A stretch of DNA of 34,641 nucleotides from an uncultured Lachnospira sp. (GCA_934358235.1 CAKRKK010000003.1:1-34641); one strand, 5' to 3'. Shown: positions 6,714 through 15,788, numbered from the stretch's first letter. Notes: a model not told the origin generated them from the sequence alone. Program-made: numbers and translations.

Positions 6714-9272
6714 CTATTGCTCCCAGAAATCTTCAATACACTCCTGAACCCTGTTAATATCACTAGGATATATTACATCCCACTCTCTTGGATACTGTAA
6801 TTCATACTCTTTTGTTAAGAATCTGTCATCCAGCAGCAGAATAACTCCTCTGTCACTATCAGTCCTTATAACCCTTCCTGCAGCCTGAAGCACCTTATTC
6901 ATTCCGGGATATACATAAGCATACTGATAACCATTCCTTCCGTGTGCATCAAAGTAATTTCTTAATATATTTCTCTGCCTGCATATCATAGGTATTCCAG
7001 TTCCTACTATTGCCACGCCTATAAGTGAATCGCCTCTTAAGTCTATTCCCTCTGAAAATATTCCACCAAGCACGCAGAAGCCTGCTATATCCGTCTTTTC
7101 ATTTTCCGTAAAAAGTGAAAGAAAGTTCTCTTTATCTGCTTCTTTCATATTAGATGGCTGTTTTATTATATTGTAAACAGCCTTACCTTCATATTCTTTT
7201 TGTTGTTCCTTTTCTTCTTGTTTTTCTGGTTGCTCTTTTTGTTGTTCTCTTTGTTGTTCTTGTCCTTTTTTGGCTGTGTTTTCATCATTTAAATTTTCAT
7301 CATTTAAAGTAGCTGATAACTCCAATATCGTATTTTCATATTTCTTAATATATATATCATACACTGACTGCATATAACTGTATGATGGAAAAAATATCAT
7401 ATAACGTCCATGCCTTGATGTAACCATTTTTCTTATATAATCAGCTATCTTTGTATATTCATTTATATTTCTTCTTGTATATCTGCTGCTTACATCCCTG
7501 CCTACTATGACTCTTTTATTCGATGTATCAAAAGGTGAATGTGCATAAACTGCATAATCACTTATATCACCTGATATCATCTCTTTAAAATAATTGACTG
7601 GCAGAAATGTTGCAGAAAACATAACCGAAGCCTTTCCCTGGCTCAGCCTTAAGGATATATTTTCTGATGGATCCACACAATACAGATGCAATAACATATC
7701 ACCATCTTTATCAAGCTCTGCATATGTTACGTATTTATCATCTGCACAATCATACATGTTAAGAAAATGTCTCACTTCAAAGAAAAAATCCATCATCTCA
7801 TCACATACCGGATTCTTCTTATGCTTATCAAGAAACTTCTGCATGTAAGAAAAGCATGCCGAAAGGCTTGCTGGAAATGTTCCACAATCATCTACGATTA
7901 TATATTCTTTATCACACATACGCTTAAGTGAAAGCATGTATTTATTACATTTTTCAAGAGAAGAAGCAAGTCTTTTATCAATATCTTTCACAAGATTTTT
8001 ACACTTAAGGAAGTCTTCTTTAACAAGTGTTGCACTATACATCTGCCTTGCTCTGTCAACAAGATTATGTGCCTCATCAACAAGAAATATATAATCACCT
8101 TTAGCACCATCTGAAAAATATCTCTTAAGTGATGCATCCGGATCAAACAGATAATTATAGTCACATATAATTCCATCACACCAGTACGATACATCAAGGG
8201 ACATCTCAAAAGGACATACCTTATGTTTGATAGAATACTCAAGCACCTTTTCCCTGTCTATCACGCTTTCATGGGTGATAATGTCATATACAGCATCATT
8301 AATCCTGTCAAAATGCCCCTTAGCATATTCACACACATCAGGGTTGCAGTTTCTTTCGTCCATATGACATATTTTGTCTTTCGCTGTAAGAGTCACTATT
8401 GTAAAATGCAGTCCTTTATCTCTTAATATAGAATACGTTTCTTCTGCAACTGTACGTGTTATGGTCTTTGAGGTAAGATAAAATATCTTGTCTGCAAAGC
8501 CTCTTCCACACGCCTGCACCGCCGGGTATACAGTAGATATAGTTTTTCCAACGCCTGTTGGTGCCTGTATATAAAGCTTTTGTCCAGATTCAATAGTCTT
8601 GTATACACTTGCAACAAGATTTTTTTGTCCTGCTCTGTATTTAAACGGAAAGCTGAGCTTATGTATTGACTCATTTCTTATAATCCTTTCGTCAAATACA
8701 TAATCCATCCACCTTTTAAAGTCATTTACAAGCTTTAAAAACCACGCACTAATCCGGTCTTTATCGTAGTTTTCCGTAAATCTTACTATTTTTTCAGTCT
8801 CAGTATTACAGTAGGTCATCTGTATATTAATGCTGTCAAGATTATGCTTACTAAGATATATATAACCATATACTAAAGCCTGCGCCTTATGCACATACAC
8901 CGGTTCTTTAAGCTTTGTGACATCTGACTGCATAGTCTTTATCTCATCTATGGTAACATCACCCTGAGGTGTCTTATTGCCATCCTCATCCTCACTGATA
9001 TCAACGATTATACCGTCTGCCCTGCCTTCTATCTTAAGTGTATAATCATAACCATTAACCGAGGTAAGTGGAACTGCATGCCTTAAAAGTACCTCCGCGT
9101 GATATGATGAACCCATGGAATGTTGTATCTTTCTGTGTATTCTCGCCCCCTCCTGCATAACCTTAACATCGGGAACTGACACATCCCTGTTATCTATATC
9201 ACCTGAGGTACACATAAACTCAACAAGGTTTCTTACAGATATTCTGAACACATCATCAACAGCTATATACAT
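6714..9272 (-). CDS. Cas4-like nuclease fused to a Rad3/XPD-family Fe-S DNA helicase
   Basis: The 852-residue protein has two parts. Residues about 75-140 form a PD-(D/E)XK nuclease of the Cas4/RecB type: GRADGI near 82, IDEIKT near 106, and HKAQALVYGYIY near 127. The rest is a superfamily 2 helicase: Walker A APTGVGKT near 236, a cysteine-rich segment (CHMDERNCNPDVC near 302 and later cysteines to about 375) where XPD/DinG proteins bind a 4Fe-4S cluster, DEAH near 398, GIFSEGIDL near 738, and QAAGRVIR near 794. The ATG at 9272 has an AAAGG site 8 nt upstream and is preferred to an upstream start at 9374 that would overlap the previous gene by more than 100 nt. Even so, it overlaps that gene by 17 nt, so the two are surely co-expressed. 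Likely role: unwinding and trimming structured DNA in repair. Cellular substrates are unknown. Confidence 0.9.
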   Translation of the reverse strand: MYIAVDDVFRISVRNLVEFMCTSGDIDNRDVSVPDVKVMQEGARIHRKIQHSMGSSYHAEVLLRHAVPLTSVNGYDYTLKIEGRADGIIVDISEDEDGNKTPQGDVTIDEIKTMQSDVTKLKEPVYVHKAQALVYGYIYLSKHNLDSINIQMTYCNTETEKIVRFTENYDKDRISAWFLKLVNDFKRWMDYVFDERIIRNESIHKLSFPFKYRAGQKNLVASVYKTIESGQKLYIQAPTGVGKTISTVYPAVQACGRGFADKIFYLTSKTITRTVAEETYSILRDKGLHFTIVTLTAKDKICHMDERNCNPDVCEYAKGHFDRINDAVYDIITHESVIDREKVLEYSIKHKVCPFEMSLDVSYWCDGIICDYNYLFDPDASLKRYFSDGAKGDYIFLVDEAHNLVDRARQMYSATLVKEDFLKCKNLVKDIDKRLASSLEKCNKYMLSLKRMCDKEYIIVDDCGTFPASLSACFSYMQKFLDKHKKNPVCDEMMDFFFEVRHFLNMYDCADDKYVTYAELDKDGDMLLHLYCVDPSENISLRLSQGKASVMFSATFLPVNYFKEMISGDISDYAVYAHSPFDTSNKRVIVGRDVSSRYTRRNINEYTKIADYIRKMVTSRHGRYMIFFPSYSYMQSVYDIYIKKYENTILELSATLNDENLNDENTAKKGQEQQREQQKEQPEKQEEKEQQKEYEGKAVYNIIKQPSNMKEADKENFLSLFTENEKTDIAGFCVLGGIFSEGIDLRGDSLIGVAIVGTGIPMICRQRNILRNYFDAHGRNGYQYAYVYPGMNKVLQAAGRVIRTDSDRGVILLLDDRFLTKEYELQYPREWDVIYPSDINRVQECIEDFWEQ
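7192..7305 (-). repeat. Low-complexity Gln/Glu/Lys tract inside the helicase gene
   Basis: The coding strand here is built of CAA, GAA and AAA codons, giving a run of Gln, Glu and Lys (for example EQQREQQKEQPEKQEEK) between helicase motifs of the second RecA-like domain. Next to it, a direct repeat yields NDEN twice. The reading frame is kept. Such tracts can change length by replication slippage. Confidence 0.75.
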
Positions 9273-10059
9273 ATGCGTTACCTTTCTTTCCAACACGCTT
9301 AACAACGCCAAGATGATTGAGTATATTAAGTCCCAGCCTTGCTGTATCTTCACGTACTCCTGCCGCCTTTGCAAAGTCTTTTACAATGAACTCATCCTCT
9401 AACTCTATCGGCACGAACTGCATATAATCCTCTGGTCTGTCAAGCTCTACTATACGCCTCACTCCAAGAGGCACCCTGTCGTATCTGGTTGCGCCTCTTT
9501 TTTTCGTATAATTCCAGCCGTTTAACAGCTTATATTCTTCTATATCCATAAGCACCAGATGTACCGACAGATTAGGATGGTCAAGAAAGCTCTTTATCTT
9601 GTACAGCTCAAAAAATGCATCATATTCCGTATAATGCCTTGGCGACTTTCTTTTTGCACCTACTTCCCCGCTCTCCGGATCTATCCAGCTCAACCACTTA
9701 TTATATGCACATGGATATACGACCGTGACATGATATTCTTCAAGAAATACCGTAAGCTTATCACGCAGCTTATTAAGCTGTCTTGTCTGTATCTCTATTA
9801 TTCCGCTGTCATTAAATATATCAGCATAGTAGCCATCTATAGCCACCTCGTGCTTATCTTCATCCGGCTCGTAATAATTCTTAAGAACAGCATGCAGTGT
9901 CTTTTCCGACAATGTGCCTATTCCCTTGTCATTATGTGCCTTTCCTATTATGCGCTCCCTTGCCTCATTAAATGCATTATAATCTATATATTCGTCTATA
10001 CTTATGCCTGTATCCGCGCCCTTTTTAACCTGCTTATTGCTGCTTACACTTTTCTTCAT
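9256..10059 (-). CDS. Unrecognised protein with nuclease-like core and C-terminal winged helix
   Basis: I do not recognise this 267-residue family. Visible parts: a charged N-terminus; a segment from about 65 to 92 containing HEVAIDGYYADIF and then IIEIQTRQ, which has the spacing of a PD-(D/E)XK core (Asp80, Glu89-x-Gln91) but with Gln where Lys is usual; a strand-rich section (VTVVYP near 112); and a C-terminal winged-helix-like stretch (223-265, VKDFAKAAGVREDTARLGL and a basic wing RVGKKGNAYVY). It overlaps the downstream Cas4-Rad3 helicase gene by 17 nt and shares its promoter, so it probably works with it on DNA. An inactive or modified nuclease acting as a DNA-binding adaptor is one possibility; both the fold and the function are inferred. 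Confidence 0.8.
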   Translation of the reverse strand: MKKSVSSNKQVKKGADTGISIDEYIDYNAFNEARERIIGKAHNDKGIGTLSEKTLHAVLKNYYEPDEDKHEVAIDGYYADIFNDSGIIEIQTRQLNKLRDKLTVFLEEYHVTVVYPCAYNKWLSWIDPESGEVGAKRKSPRHYTEYDAFFELYKIKSFLDHPNLSVHLVLMDIEEYKLLNGWNYTKKRGATRYDRVPLGVRRIVELDRPEDYMQFVPIELEDEFIVKDFAKAAGVREDTARLGLNILNHLGVVKRVGKKGNAYVYSC

Positions 10060-10134
10060 ATCACTACCATACGCTTATACTCATACTATTACATACCATT
10101 TCAGTATGCCAAACATACGTTTCATATTGTTAAT

Positions 10135-10163
10135 AGTATACACTATGACAGAAAGAAAGACAA
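10135..10163 (-). promoter_or_regulatory. Sigma-70-type promoter of the wHTH/Cas4-Rad3 operon
   Basis: The -35 TTGTCT (10158-10163) and -10 TATACT (10135-10140) have a 17-nt spacer. The leader to the ATG at 10059 is about 70 nt and contains a small inverted repeat (gtatg and catac around a 5-nt loop). Confidence 0.6.
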
Positions 10164-10212
10164 CTTAATTGATGTTTTATTGGAATTCAGGTGACAGACT
10201 TAACACTCATTC

Positions 10213-10573
10213 TCAAACATACATTACAACTCCAACAACAAACATTTCTCCACTATATTGTATATTTACATTTCCTTTATATTTATCTGCAAGAGCATTA
10301 ATTTCTCTTATGTGATGCTTCATATCATGTCTTATAGCCTTTATTTTTTTATCATTTTCCAAATTAGCTTTCAATTGGAGTTCATACAAATTCATTTGCT
10401 GTTTCAACTTTTATCCGTTTTTTAAATATTAACTTTAAAAACATTGTTATTATATAAAAAAACAATATAAACAAAAATGATGAAACAATATCACTAACTT
10501 CTGGATTACTCCTATCTCCCATTGCATAATAGGCTGCTGTATCTTCAACAATAAAATCTTTAATTTTATTCAT
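10213..10573 (-). pseudogene. Remnant of a GHKL (AgrC-like) sensor histidine kinase
   Basis: Two short overlapping frames together look like the middle of an AgrC-type kinase. The first (start 10573, 63 residues) has one membrane helix (FLFILFFYIITMFLKLIF) followed by KKRIKVETANE. The second continues as YELQLKANLENDKKIKAIRHDMKHHI, carrying the phospho-acceptor motif RHDMKHH. Removing one T from the TTT near 10392 joins the two frames in register, so a +1 frameshift is the simplest reading. The multi-helix sensor domain and the whole ATPase domain (N, G1 and G2 boxes) are absent, and the second frame ends at 10213. No response-regulator gene is adjacent. It follows the ABC ATPase by 30 nt and may be what is left of the transporter's control system. 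The 63-residue piece still has an AGGAAAA ribosome site, so a small membrane peptide could still be made. Confidence 0.65.
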
Positions 10574-10603
10574 TTTTCCTGCTTTCTTAGATATAATTAA
10601 TAT

Positions 10604-11521
10604 TTATTCAAAATAATATAAATATACATCTTCCAGATTAATATTATCTTCAACTTTTACTGCTTCATCAGGTAACTCATCTCCTACTACCCTCAATGCT
10701 AAACCATTTTTTCTTTGTCTTATATTACCTATCTTATATTTTTTCTGTTTATCACTAATCTGCTCAAGAGAACAAGTAATTTCTCCTACTTTTCCAGACA
10801 TATTCTCAATCAATTCTACAGGAGTGCCTGTTGCTATAATTTGTCCATCTTTTAATAAAATAACCTTATCGGCTATACACTCTATATCACTTACTACATG
10901 TGTTGCAAAAAGAATTATCTTATTCTTTGATAATTCTGCAATATAATTTCTTATTGAAATTCTTTCTTTAGGGTCAAGTCCAGCAGTGGGTTCATCAAGT
11001 ATAAGAATTCTAGGTTCTCCTAATAAAGCTTGTGCCAAAAGAACTCTCTGTTTCATACCTCCCGAAAAACCACCTATTTTCTTATATGCAACATTACTAA
11101 GGTTAACTACATCGAGAAGCTCTTCTATCTGCTGATTAACACTTTTAGTAATTGTATTTCCATTTTTATCTGATACTTTAATTTTTTTCACTTCTTTAAT
11201 TTCTGCCATATATTTAAGAAATGCCATAGGCGAAAAATCCTCATAAAATCCCTGCTGTTGTGGCATATATCCAACAATTTTCCTGAAATTTTTTCCAAGC
11301 TTCAATATGTCTTTTTTTTCTTTATCCTGACTATATAAAATACTTCCACCATTAATCTTATCTCTTGAAATATTATCGGTAATAAGATTAATCATAGTAC
11401 TCTTTCCTGCACCATTTGAACCTAATATTCCATATATTCCTGATGTAAATTTATAATTTATTCCTTTTAACGCTTGTACTGTTCCATAAGTTTTTTTTAA
11501 ATTTATAAGCTCTAATTCCAT
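10604..11521 (-). CDS. ABC transporter ATP-binding protein
   Basis: The 305-residue protein has all the parts of an ABC ATPase: Walker A GSNGAGKST near 34, Q-loop GYMPQQQGF near 88, signature FSGGMKQR near 152, Walker B ILILDEPTAGLDP near 173, and H-loop FATHVVSD near 206. A C-terminal tail of about 80 residues, typical of the BcrA/NatA-like class, follows. It powers the permease encoded 7 nt upstream. The ribosome site AAAGGAG sits within the 3' end of the permease gene. Substrate is unknown; this class commonly exports peptides, antibiotics or ions. The codon usage and the long AT runs look slightly richer in A/T than the housekeeping genes nearby. Confidence 0.93.
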   Translation of the reverse strand: MELELINLKKTYGTVQALKGINYKFTSGIYGILGSNGAGKSTMINLITDNISRDKINGGSILYSQDKEKKDILKLGKNFRKIVGYMPQQQGFYEDFSPMAFLKYMAEIKEVKKIKVSDKNGNTITKSVNQQIEELLDVVNLSNVAYKKIGGFSGGMKQRVLLAQALLGEPRILILDEPTAGLDPKERISIRNYIAELSKNKIILFATHVVSDIECIADKVILLKDGQIIATGTPVELIENMSGKVGEITCSLEQISDKQKKYKIGNIRQRKNGLALRVVGDELPDEAVKVEDNINLEDVYLYYFE

Positions 11522-11528
11522 ATTTTAA

Positions 11529-13784
11529 TTAACTCCTTTCCTTATCATTTTTATTTATAACAGCCTTATGCTGGAATACATTCATAATATATATAGTTGC
11601 GCCTATTCCAATCAAAATAATTATTCCAGTCAAAAACCAGTAAACAGTCATCGTCCTTCCGCTTTCTATCCAACATCTGAAAAATGCCATATACTTTACT
11701 ATTGATATTTTATACATAAACTTAAACCCAAGCATATACAATAATTGTGGTAAAATAATTACCAGCCCTGCAATAAAACAATATGAATATTTAACATATA
11801 TAGATACAACTGACATTATCATTTGTATTCCCAAAAGGAACATATATTTAATCATAAAATCAATAAAAATATATACTATTATCGGTGGGTTTATTAAGTA
11901 ATTCTGAAACAGCATTATACTTTTCAATGGTGCTGTTATATTGGTATATGTATATACACCACAAAGCTTCTTATAATACATCCCATATGTAATACAGGCA
12001 AATAGCAGACTAAGCATACTCTGGATAAACAACTTCTTTACCAGCCATTTTCTTCTGTTCATTCCCGTAAGAGCCAGACTCTTTACCATTGATTTCTTTT
12101 CATATGCTATAAACCCGCATGAAATAACAATAGCTGCAATAACATTTATCATTGCAATAAGTTCCTGATTATTCCACTCTCTGTTTCCTATTGTTTCTGT
12201 ATACTCATATGGATTAATTACAACGGCTGATATTCCCTTCTCATTCATCTGTTTAATATAATTAAAATTCTCTTTTACAGTATTAAATAAGTCCTGTCTA
12301 TTAGCAAGAAGTGTTTTCGCGCCTTCAGCAGAATAATCAAAGTTATCAAGAAAATCTTCATATTCATCATTATATTCATTATAAATATCTATTAATTCCG
12401 TACCATAACTTAACCCTTCCGCTTTCTCATAATATCCTAACATATAACTCTTTTTGGCATCATATATAACCCCATAGCTTGGCTCTACATTAGCTGCAAT
12501 ATATGCAAGAAGCAGCAGTATCCATATTATTCCCTGTGAAATTAATATCTTATAAACTTCTTTACCGAAATTATTCGTCTTTACCATTAATCTCATAATA
12601 TATGTCAGAATTAACTCTATAGCGTTTTCTACTATATTCATCTTACCAGTGAAATATTTTCTTATGCTGATATATGCACTTGCAAACAAAGCCAGTATTC
12701 CTATAAATACCGATACAATTATCGTAGTTGTTAACAAAGATACTGCAATGTTAAAACATCCCCAGTTAAAGTATTCTGCTGCTTTATTCGGAAAAAATAA
12801 ATAATATACATTCAGATACTTAAATATCTGCAATATAGATTTTGCTGAAATAACCTTATATATCACCACATCAGCCACACAAATACAGCAATAAAAAAAC
12901 AGACCAATATTTACATTGCCAAAGCACAATAAAATTGCCCATAAAACAAGCGATAATACAACATTTGCCAATATCGACAATAATATTATTAATCCTAAAA
13001 ACTGTATTCTTGAAAGCTTACCCGAAGTAAGTATAAAATATTCATCACTTACGGCTGCAACATTCAGGTCTTTTACACCATCATATCTGTTAAGCAGCAT
13101 AACCGCTGACTCTGTATACAGTGCAACATTCGTTACTACCGCCTGTATTAACAATATTATACTTCTCTTAACAAACAGAACTCCCCTTCCACTCTGACCT
13201 GTATGTACAATATGATATAATCCGTTTTTTCTTTCCGAAAAAAACATATATACTGTATATACACACGTAATTAATGTTAATAAATGAATATAATTATTCT
13301 TATATAATTTTTCTAACCACAATCCATTACTTAATTGTACATCTGCATCTATTATCTGTGATAAATCATATTGCGTTTTTAATAAGTTGTTATATTCAAA
13401 GCTGTTCTTTTTATAAGTTCCCGCTGTTGCATATAATATTGCTGTCTGTCTTTTATCCTCAATTATCCCCTTGTAATTATCTATATACTTTGCCTGCTGC
13501 ATTAACTTCTCTCTTGCCTGTTTAGCAGCTGCTGTCTTGTCAGAACTGTCACTGCCATTGATTTCATATTTCTGAAAATATTCCTGCCACGCTATCGTTG
13601 CCGCTTCCGTACTCAGTTTGCTATCTGACTTAACACCTTCAGCCGTATTAAGCATTTCTATATATGCATATGTTACCTGCAGGTCATCTGTTTTATCGCT
13701 GACAAGTATCAGCATATTAAACACTAATAAACATACTAACAGACATATATATGTTTTTCCAACAATTCTTTTAAGCTCTGCCAT
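11529..13784 (-). CDS. Large ABC transporter permease
   Basis: This 751-residue membrane protein has two similar halves. Each begins with one membrane helix (near 13-29 and about 410-428), followed by a large extracytoplasmic loop rich in Tyr, Asn and Lys (about 30-165 and 430-545), then a bundle of roughly five to six helices. The layout fits ABC-2-type exporters with fused half-permeases. It is paired with the ATPase 7 nt downstream. The start ATG at 13784 has GAAGGGAT just upstream. A terminator between it and the preceding lipoprotein gene suggests only partial read-through or a weak promoter of its own; none stands out. Substrate is not evident. The decayed histidine kinase beyond the ATPase recalls bacteriocin-immunity loci, but that is only contextual. 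Confidence 0.88.
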   Translation of the reverse strand: MAELKRIVGKTYICLLVCLLVFNMLILVSDKTDDLQVTYAYIEMLNTAEGVKSDSKLSTEAATIAWQEYFQKYEINGSDSSDKTAAAKQAREKLMQQAKYIDNYKGIIEDKRQTAILYATAGTYKKNSFEYNNLLKTQYDLSQIIDADVQLSNGLWLEKLYKNNYIHLLTLITCVYTVYMFFSERKNGLYHIVHTGQSGRGVLFVKRSIILLIQAVVTNVALYTESAVMLLNRYDGVKDLNVAAVSDEYFILTSGKLSRIQFLGLIILLSILANVVLSLVLWAILLCFGNVNIGLFFYCCICVADVVIYKVISAKSILQIFKYLNVYYLFFPNKAAEYFNWGCFNIAVSLLTTTIIVSVFIGILALFASAYISIRKYFTGKMNIVENAIELILTYIMRLMVKTNNFGKEVYKILISQGIIWILLLLAYIAANVEPSYGVIYDAKKSYMLGYYEKAEGLSYGTELIDIYNEYNDEYEDFLDNFDYSAEGAKTLLANRQDLFNTVKENFNYIKQMNEKGISAVVINPYEYTETIGNREWNNQELIAMINVIAAIVISCGFIAYEKKSMVKSLALTGMNRRKWLVKKLFIQSMLSLLFACITYGMYYKKLCGVYTYTNITAPLKSIMLFQNYLINPPIIVYIFIDFMIKYMFLLGIQMIMSVVSIYVKYSYCFIAGLVIILPQLLYMLGFKFMYKISIVKYMAFFRCWIESGRTMTVYWFLTGIIILIGIGATIYIMNVFQHKAVINKNDKERS

Positions 13785-13810
13785 AACATCCCTTCTCCCC
13801 GTAATTATTT

Positions 13811-13849
13811 TTAAAAAGCAGGATTAAACATTTTATATTTAACCCTGCT
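13811..13849 (-). terminator. Rho-independent terminator after the lipoprotein gene
   Basis: Arms 13817-13828 and 13838-13849 pair over 12 positions with one A-C mismatch around a 9-nt loop. On the minus strand a run of T follows. It begins only 7 nt past the stop codon at 13856. Confidence 0.8.
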
Positions 13850-13855
13850 CTGTAA

Positions 13856-15301
13856 CTATGATAAATTCTGATATATCTGTTTTATTGATGCAGTGCCACT
13901 ATTCAGATAATCCATTTTATTTATTACTCCTACGCCTGTTGTTATCACCTTTTTATACGGTTTGCTATTAAGAGATTTTAAATTCTTATATACATCTGAA
14001 TCACTATTGCTGCCCATAAGAATATATCTTTCGTCAATCCCATATACACAGATTCCTGATGCATCCACAACAACAGAAGTATCCTCTGGATACTGCTCAT
14101 AATATTTTTTTGCTTTTTCCAAAAATTCCTCATCATATTCCATTTCATATTGTGCTTTTAATGTACCATTCATATCTATTGCTGTGAAATATGACTTTGT
14201 TTCTCTGCTTTGTGTAGACTCAAAAAAATATAAATACTCACCATCACTTTGTAATGAATACAACTTCTCCATATCTGTAGTGTAAATAACTTCACTTGTA
14301 TTTTTATCAAAATTAACCTTAATTAAGGTATCATTATTATTACCTGTTGATGATGTCATAATGTAGAAATTACCATTACTATCCATCCTGACACAACTGC
14401 CATCTGACATAGAATCTACTTTTCCTGTATTTTCTCCAAATACATCTACTCTGTCATCACCTGTATATGTCCATAATCCTGTATATTGACCTGTACTTAA
14501 ATCATACTTTGAAACACGGTATTGTACATTATTATCAGAAAAATACATTCTCGCTGTTCCGCCAGCATAAAAATAAATATTATTATCTGACAGATAAACG
14601 CCAAAACCATTGTTCTGTCCAGCTTTCATAGCATAATCTCCCGGAAACTGAAATTCTCCAAGAACCTCTCTTGATGAATTGCTTTCAAGCCTTATTCTAC
14701 ATATATAAAATGGTGCAATATAACCATTTTTTGCATAGTCAGCATCCAAAAATGATGTATAGTAATAAAAATAACCATCTGATATCATACTTGCCTGTAC
14801 ACTGGTTACCATTATCTGCTCATCTTTTACTGACGCAAGCTTTGTAATACGTTCTTTATTTCCAAATGTAGCATCATACTGGCATAAATAATAATCCCTG
14901 TCTTTAGTAACCTCAATACAATATAAATGATTATTATAATACATAACTTTTTCATCCATGCAATTACATCCAAATGTGCCATTTTCTGTATTAATTCCAC
15001 TAACATAAGCATCACATGTTTCACCATCATGATTACAGTTTACCTTAGAGCATAACGGCATATTGACATCGCTATTTATATTATAAAAATACAAAATATT
15101 GTCAATTACATAATAATAGCCATTTTCTGCTATTGCCATATCTGACTGCCCATATACCCCCTGCTCCTTTTCCTGATTATATACATAATCAGGAAAAGGA
15201 TTATTATTATCAGACTGTTCCTCATTTATCTGGTATTTAGTACACGCCGCCAACATAGCCATCATGAAAAATACAACACCCAATACCGCCTTTTTCCTCA
15301 T
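13856..15301 (-). CDS. Lipoprotein with beta-propeller-like repeats and a cysteine cluster
   Basis: The 481-residue product starts with a lipoprotein signal (MRKKAVLGVVFFMMAMLAAC; lipobox LAAC, Cys20). The mature part contains PLCSKVNCNHDGETCDAY, a cysteine/histidine motif I associate with Lachnospiraceae surface lipoproteins, then many short strand pairs with Asp/Tyr-rich turns (for example DGEYLYFFES and SDGYFYYYTS), as in DUF5050-like propellers. It is expected to be anchored on the outer face of the membrane. The start at 15301 is preferred over one seven codons upstream because the latter would swallow the GGGGGTGG ribosome site. It sits just upstream of the ABC permease but is cut off from it by a terminator. 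A role as a substrate-binding or sensing partner of the transporter is possible but unproven. Confidence 0.82.
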   Translation of the reverse strand: MRKKAVLGVVFFMMAMLAACTKYQINEEQSDNNNPFPDYVYNQEKEQGVYGQSDMAIAENGYYYVIDNILYFYNINSDVNMPLCSKVNCNHDGETCDAYVSGINTENGTFGCNCMDEKVMYYNNHLYCIEVTKDRDYYLCQYDATFGNKERITKLASVKDEQIMVTSVQASMISDGYFYYYTSFLDADYAKNGYIAPFYICRIRLESNSSREVLGEFQFPGDYAMKAGQNNGFGVYLSDNNIYFYAGGTARMYFSDNNVQYRVSKYDLSTGQYTGLWTYTGDDRVDVFGENTGKVDSMSDGSCVRMDSNGNFYIMTSSTGNNNDTLIKVNFDKNTSEVIYTTDMEKLYSLQSDGEYLYFFESTQSRETKSYFTAIDMNGTLKAQYEMEYDEEFLEKAKKYYEQYPEDTSVVVDASGICVYGIDERYILMGSNSDSDVYKNLKSLNSKPYKKVITTGVGVINKMDYLNSGTASIKQIYQNLS

Positions 15302-15425
15302 AATAAGCCACCCCCAGACCATTCAGACTTTAGTCACTTAATTAACTTGTTATCATTATATATCATAGTCCTTACATATAGCTTACACATTCGTTTAACC
15401 GCTCAATTAATTTATTCCCCAACCT

Positions 15426-15677
15426 TTAAAGTATCCATCCGCCAATGCCAGACATAATATAAGCGGATACCTGTAGTGCAGACAGCGTGAAATGCACTTG
15501 AAGTTTAACTGCGCTGTCTGCCTTCTGTACACCCTTGGCATAGTTATTAAACCTCATTGCAAGAACAATAAGGCATATGATACTTATTATTCCTGAAAGT
15601 ATCATAAAGTTAATAACCAATGTGTAACCGTACTTAATCTTACCTCTGAGATTTAATTTTTGTAACTTTTTTCCCAT
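15426..15677 (-). CDS. Small membrane protein resembling a chemotaxis-receptor N-terminus
   Basis: The 83-residue product has a basic head (GKKLQKLNLRGKIKYGY), one clear membrane helix (about 19-42: VINFMILSGIISIICLIVLAM), then FNNYAKGVQKADSAVKLQ. Methyl-accepting chemotaxis proteins of Lachnospiraceae often begin this way. What would follow in a receptor (four-helix sensor, HAMP, signalling domain) is missing. The last ~28 residues (HFTLSALQVSAYIMSGIGG...) look like a second helix unrelated to receptors. It may be a truncated receptor gene or an independent small protein. An alternative start at 15773 would add 32 residues. Its ribosome site is weak. Confidence 0.45.
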   Translation of the reverse strand: MGKKLQKLNLRGKIKYGYTLVINFMILSGIISIICLIVLAMRFNNYAKGVQKADSAVKLQVHFTLSALQVSAYIMSGIGGWIL

Positions 15678-15788
15678 TTTATTCTCATTTCCACGCTTTT
15701 CTTTTTCACTCTTTTCGTTCGTGAAATACAATATATAGTACCATATTCCTATATTAACTAATATTTGTACCACTATGATATATATGTC

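Noticed and set aside
9559..10194. Plus-strand open frame of 211 codons
   Set aside because: It lies opposite the unrecognised winged-helix gene, has low-complexity Tyr/Ile/Leu-rich content typical of antisense reading, and lacks a ribosome site.
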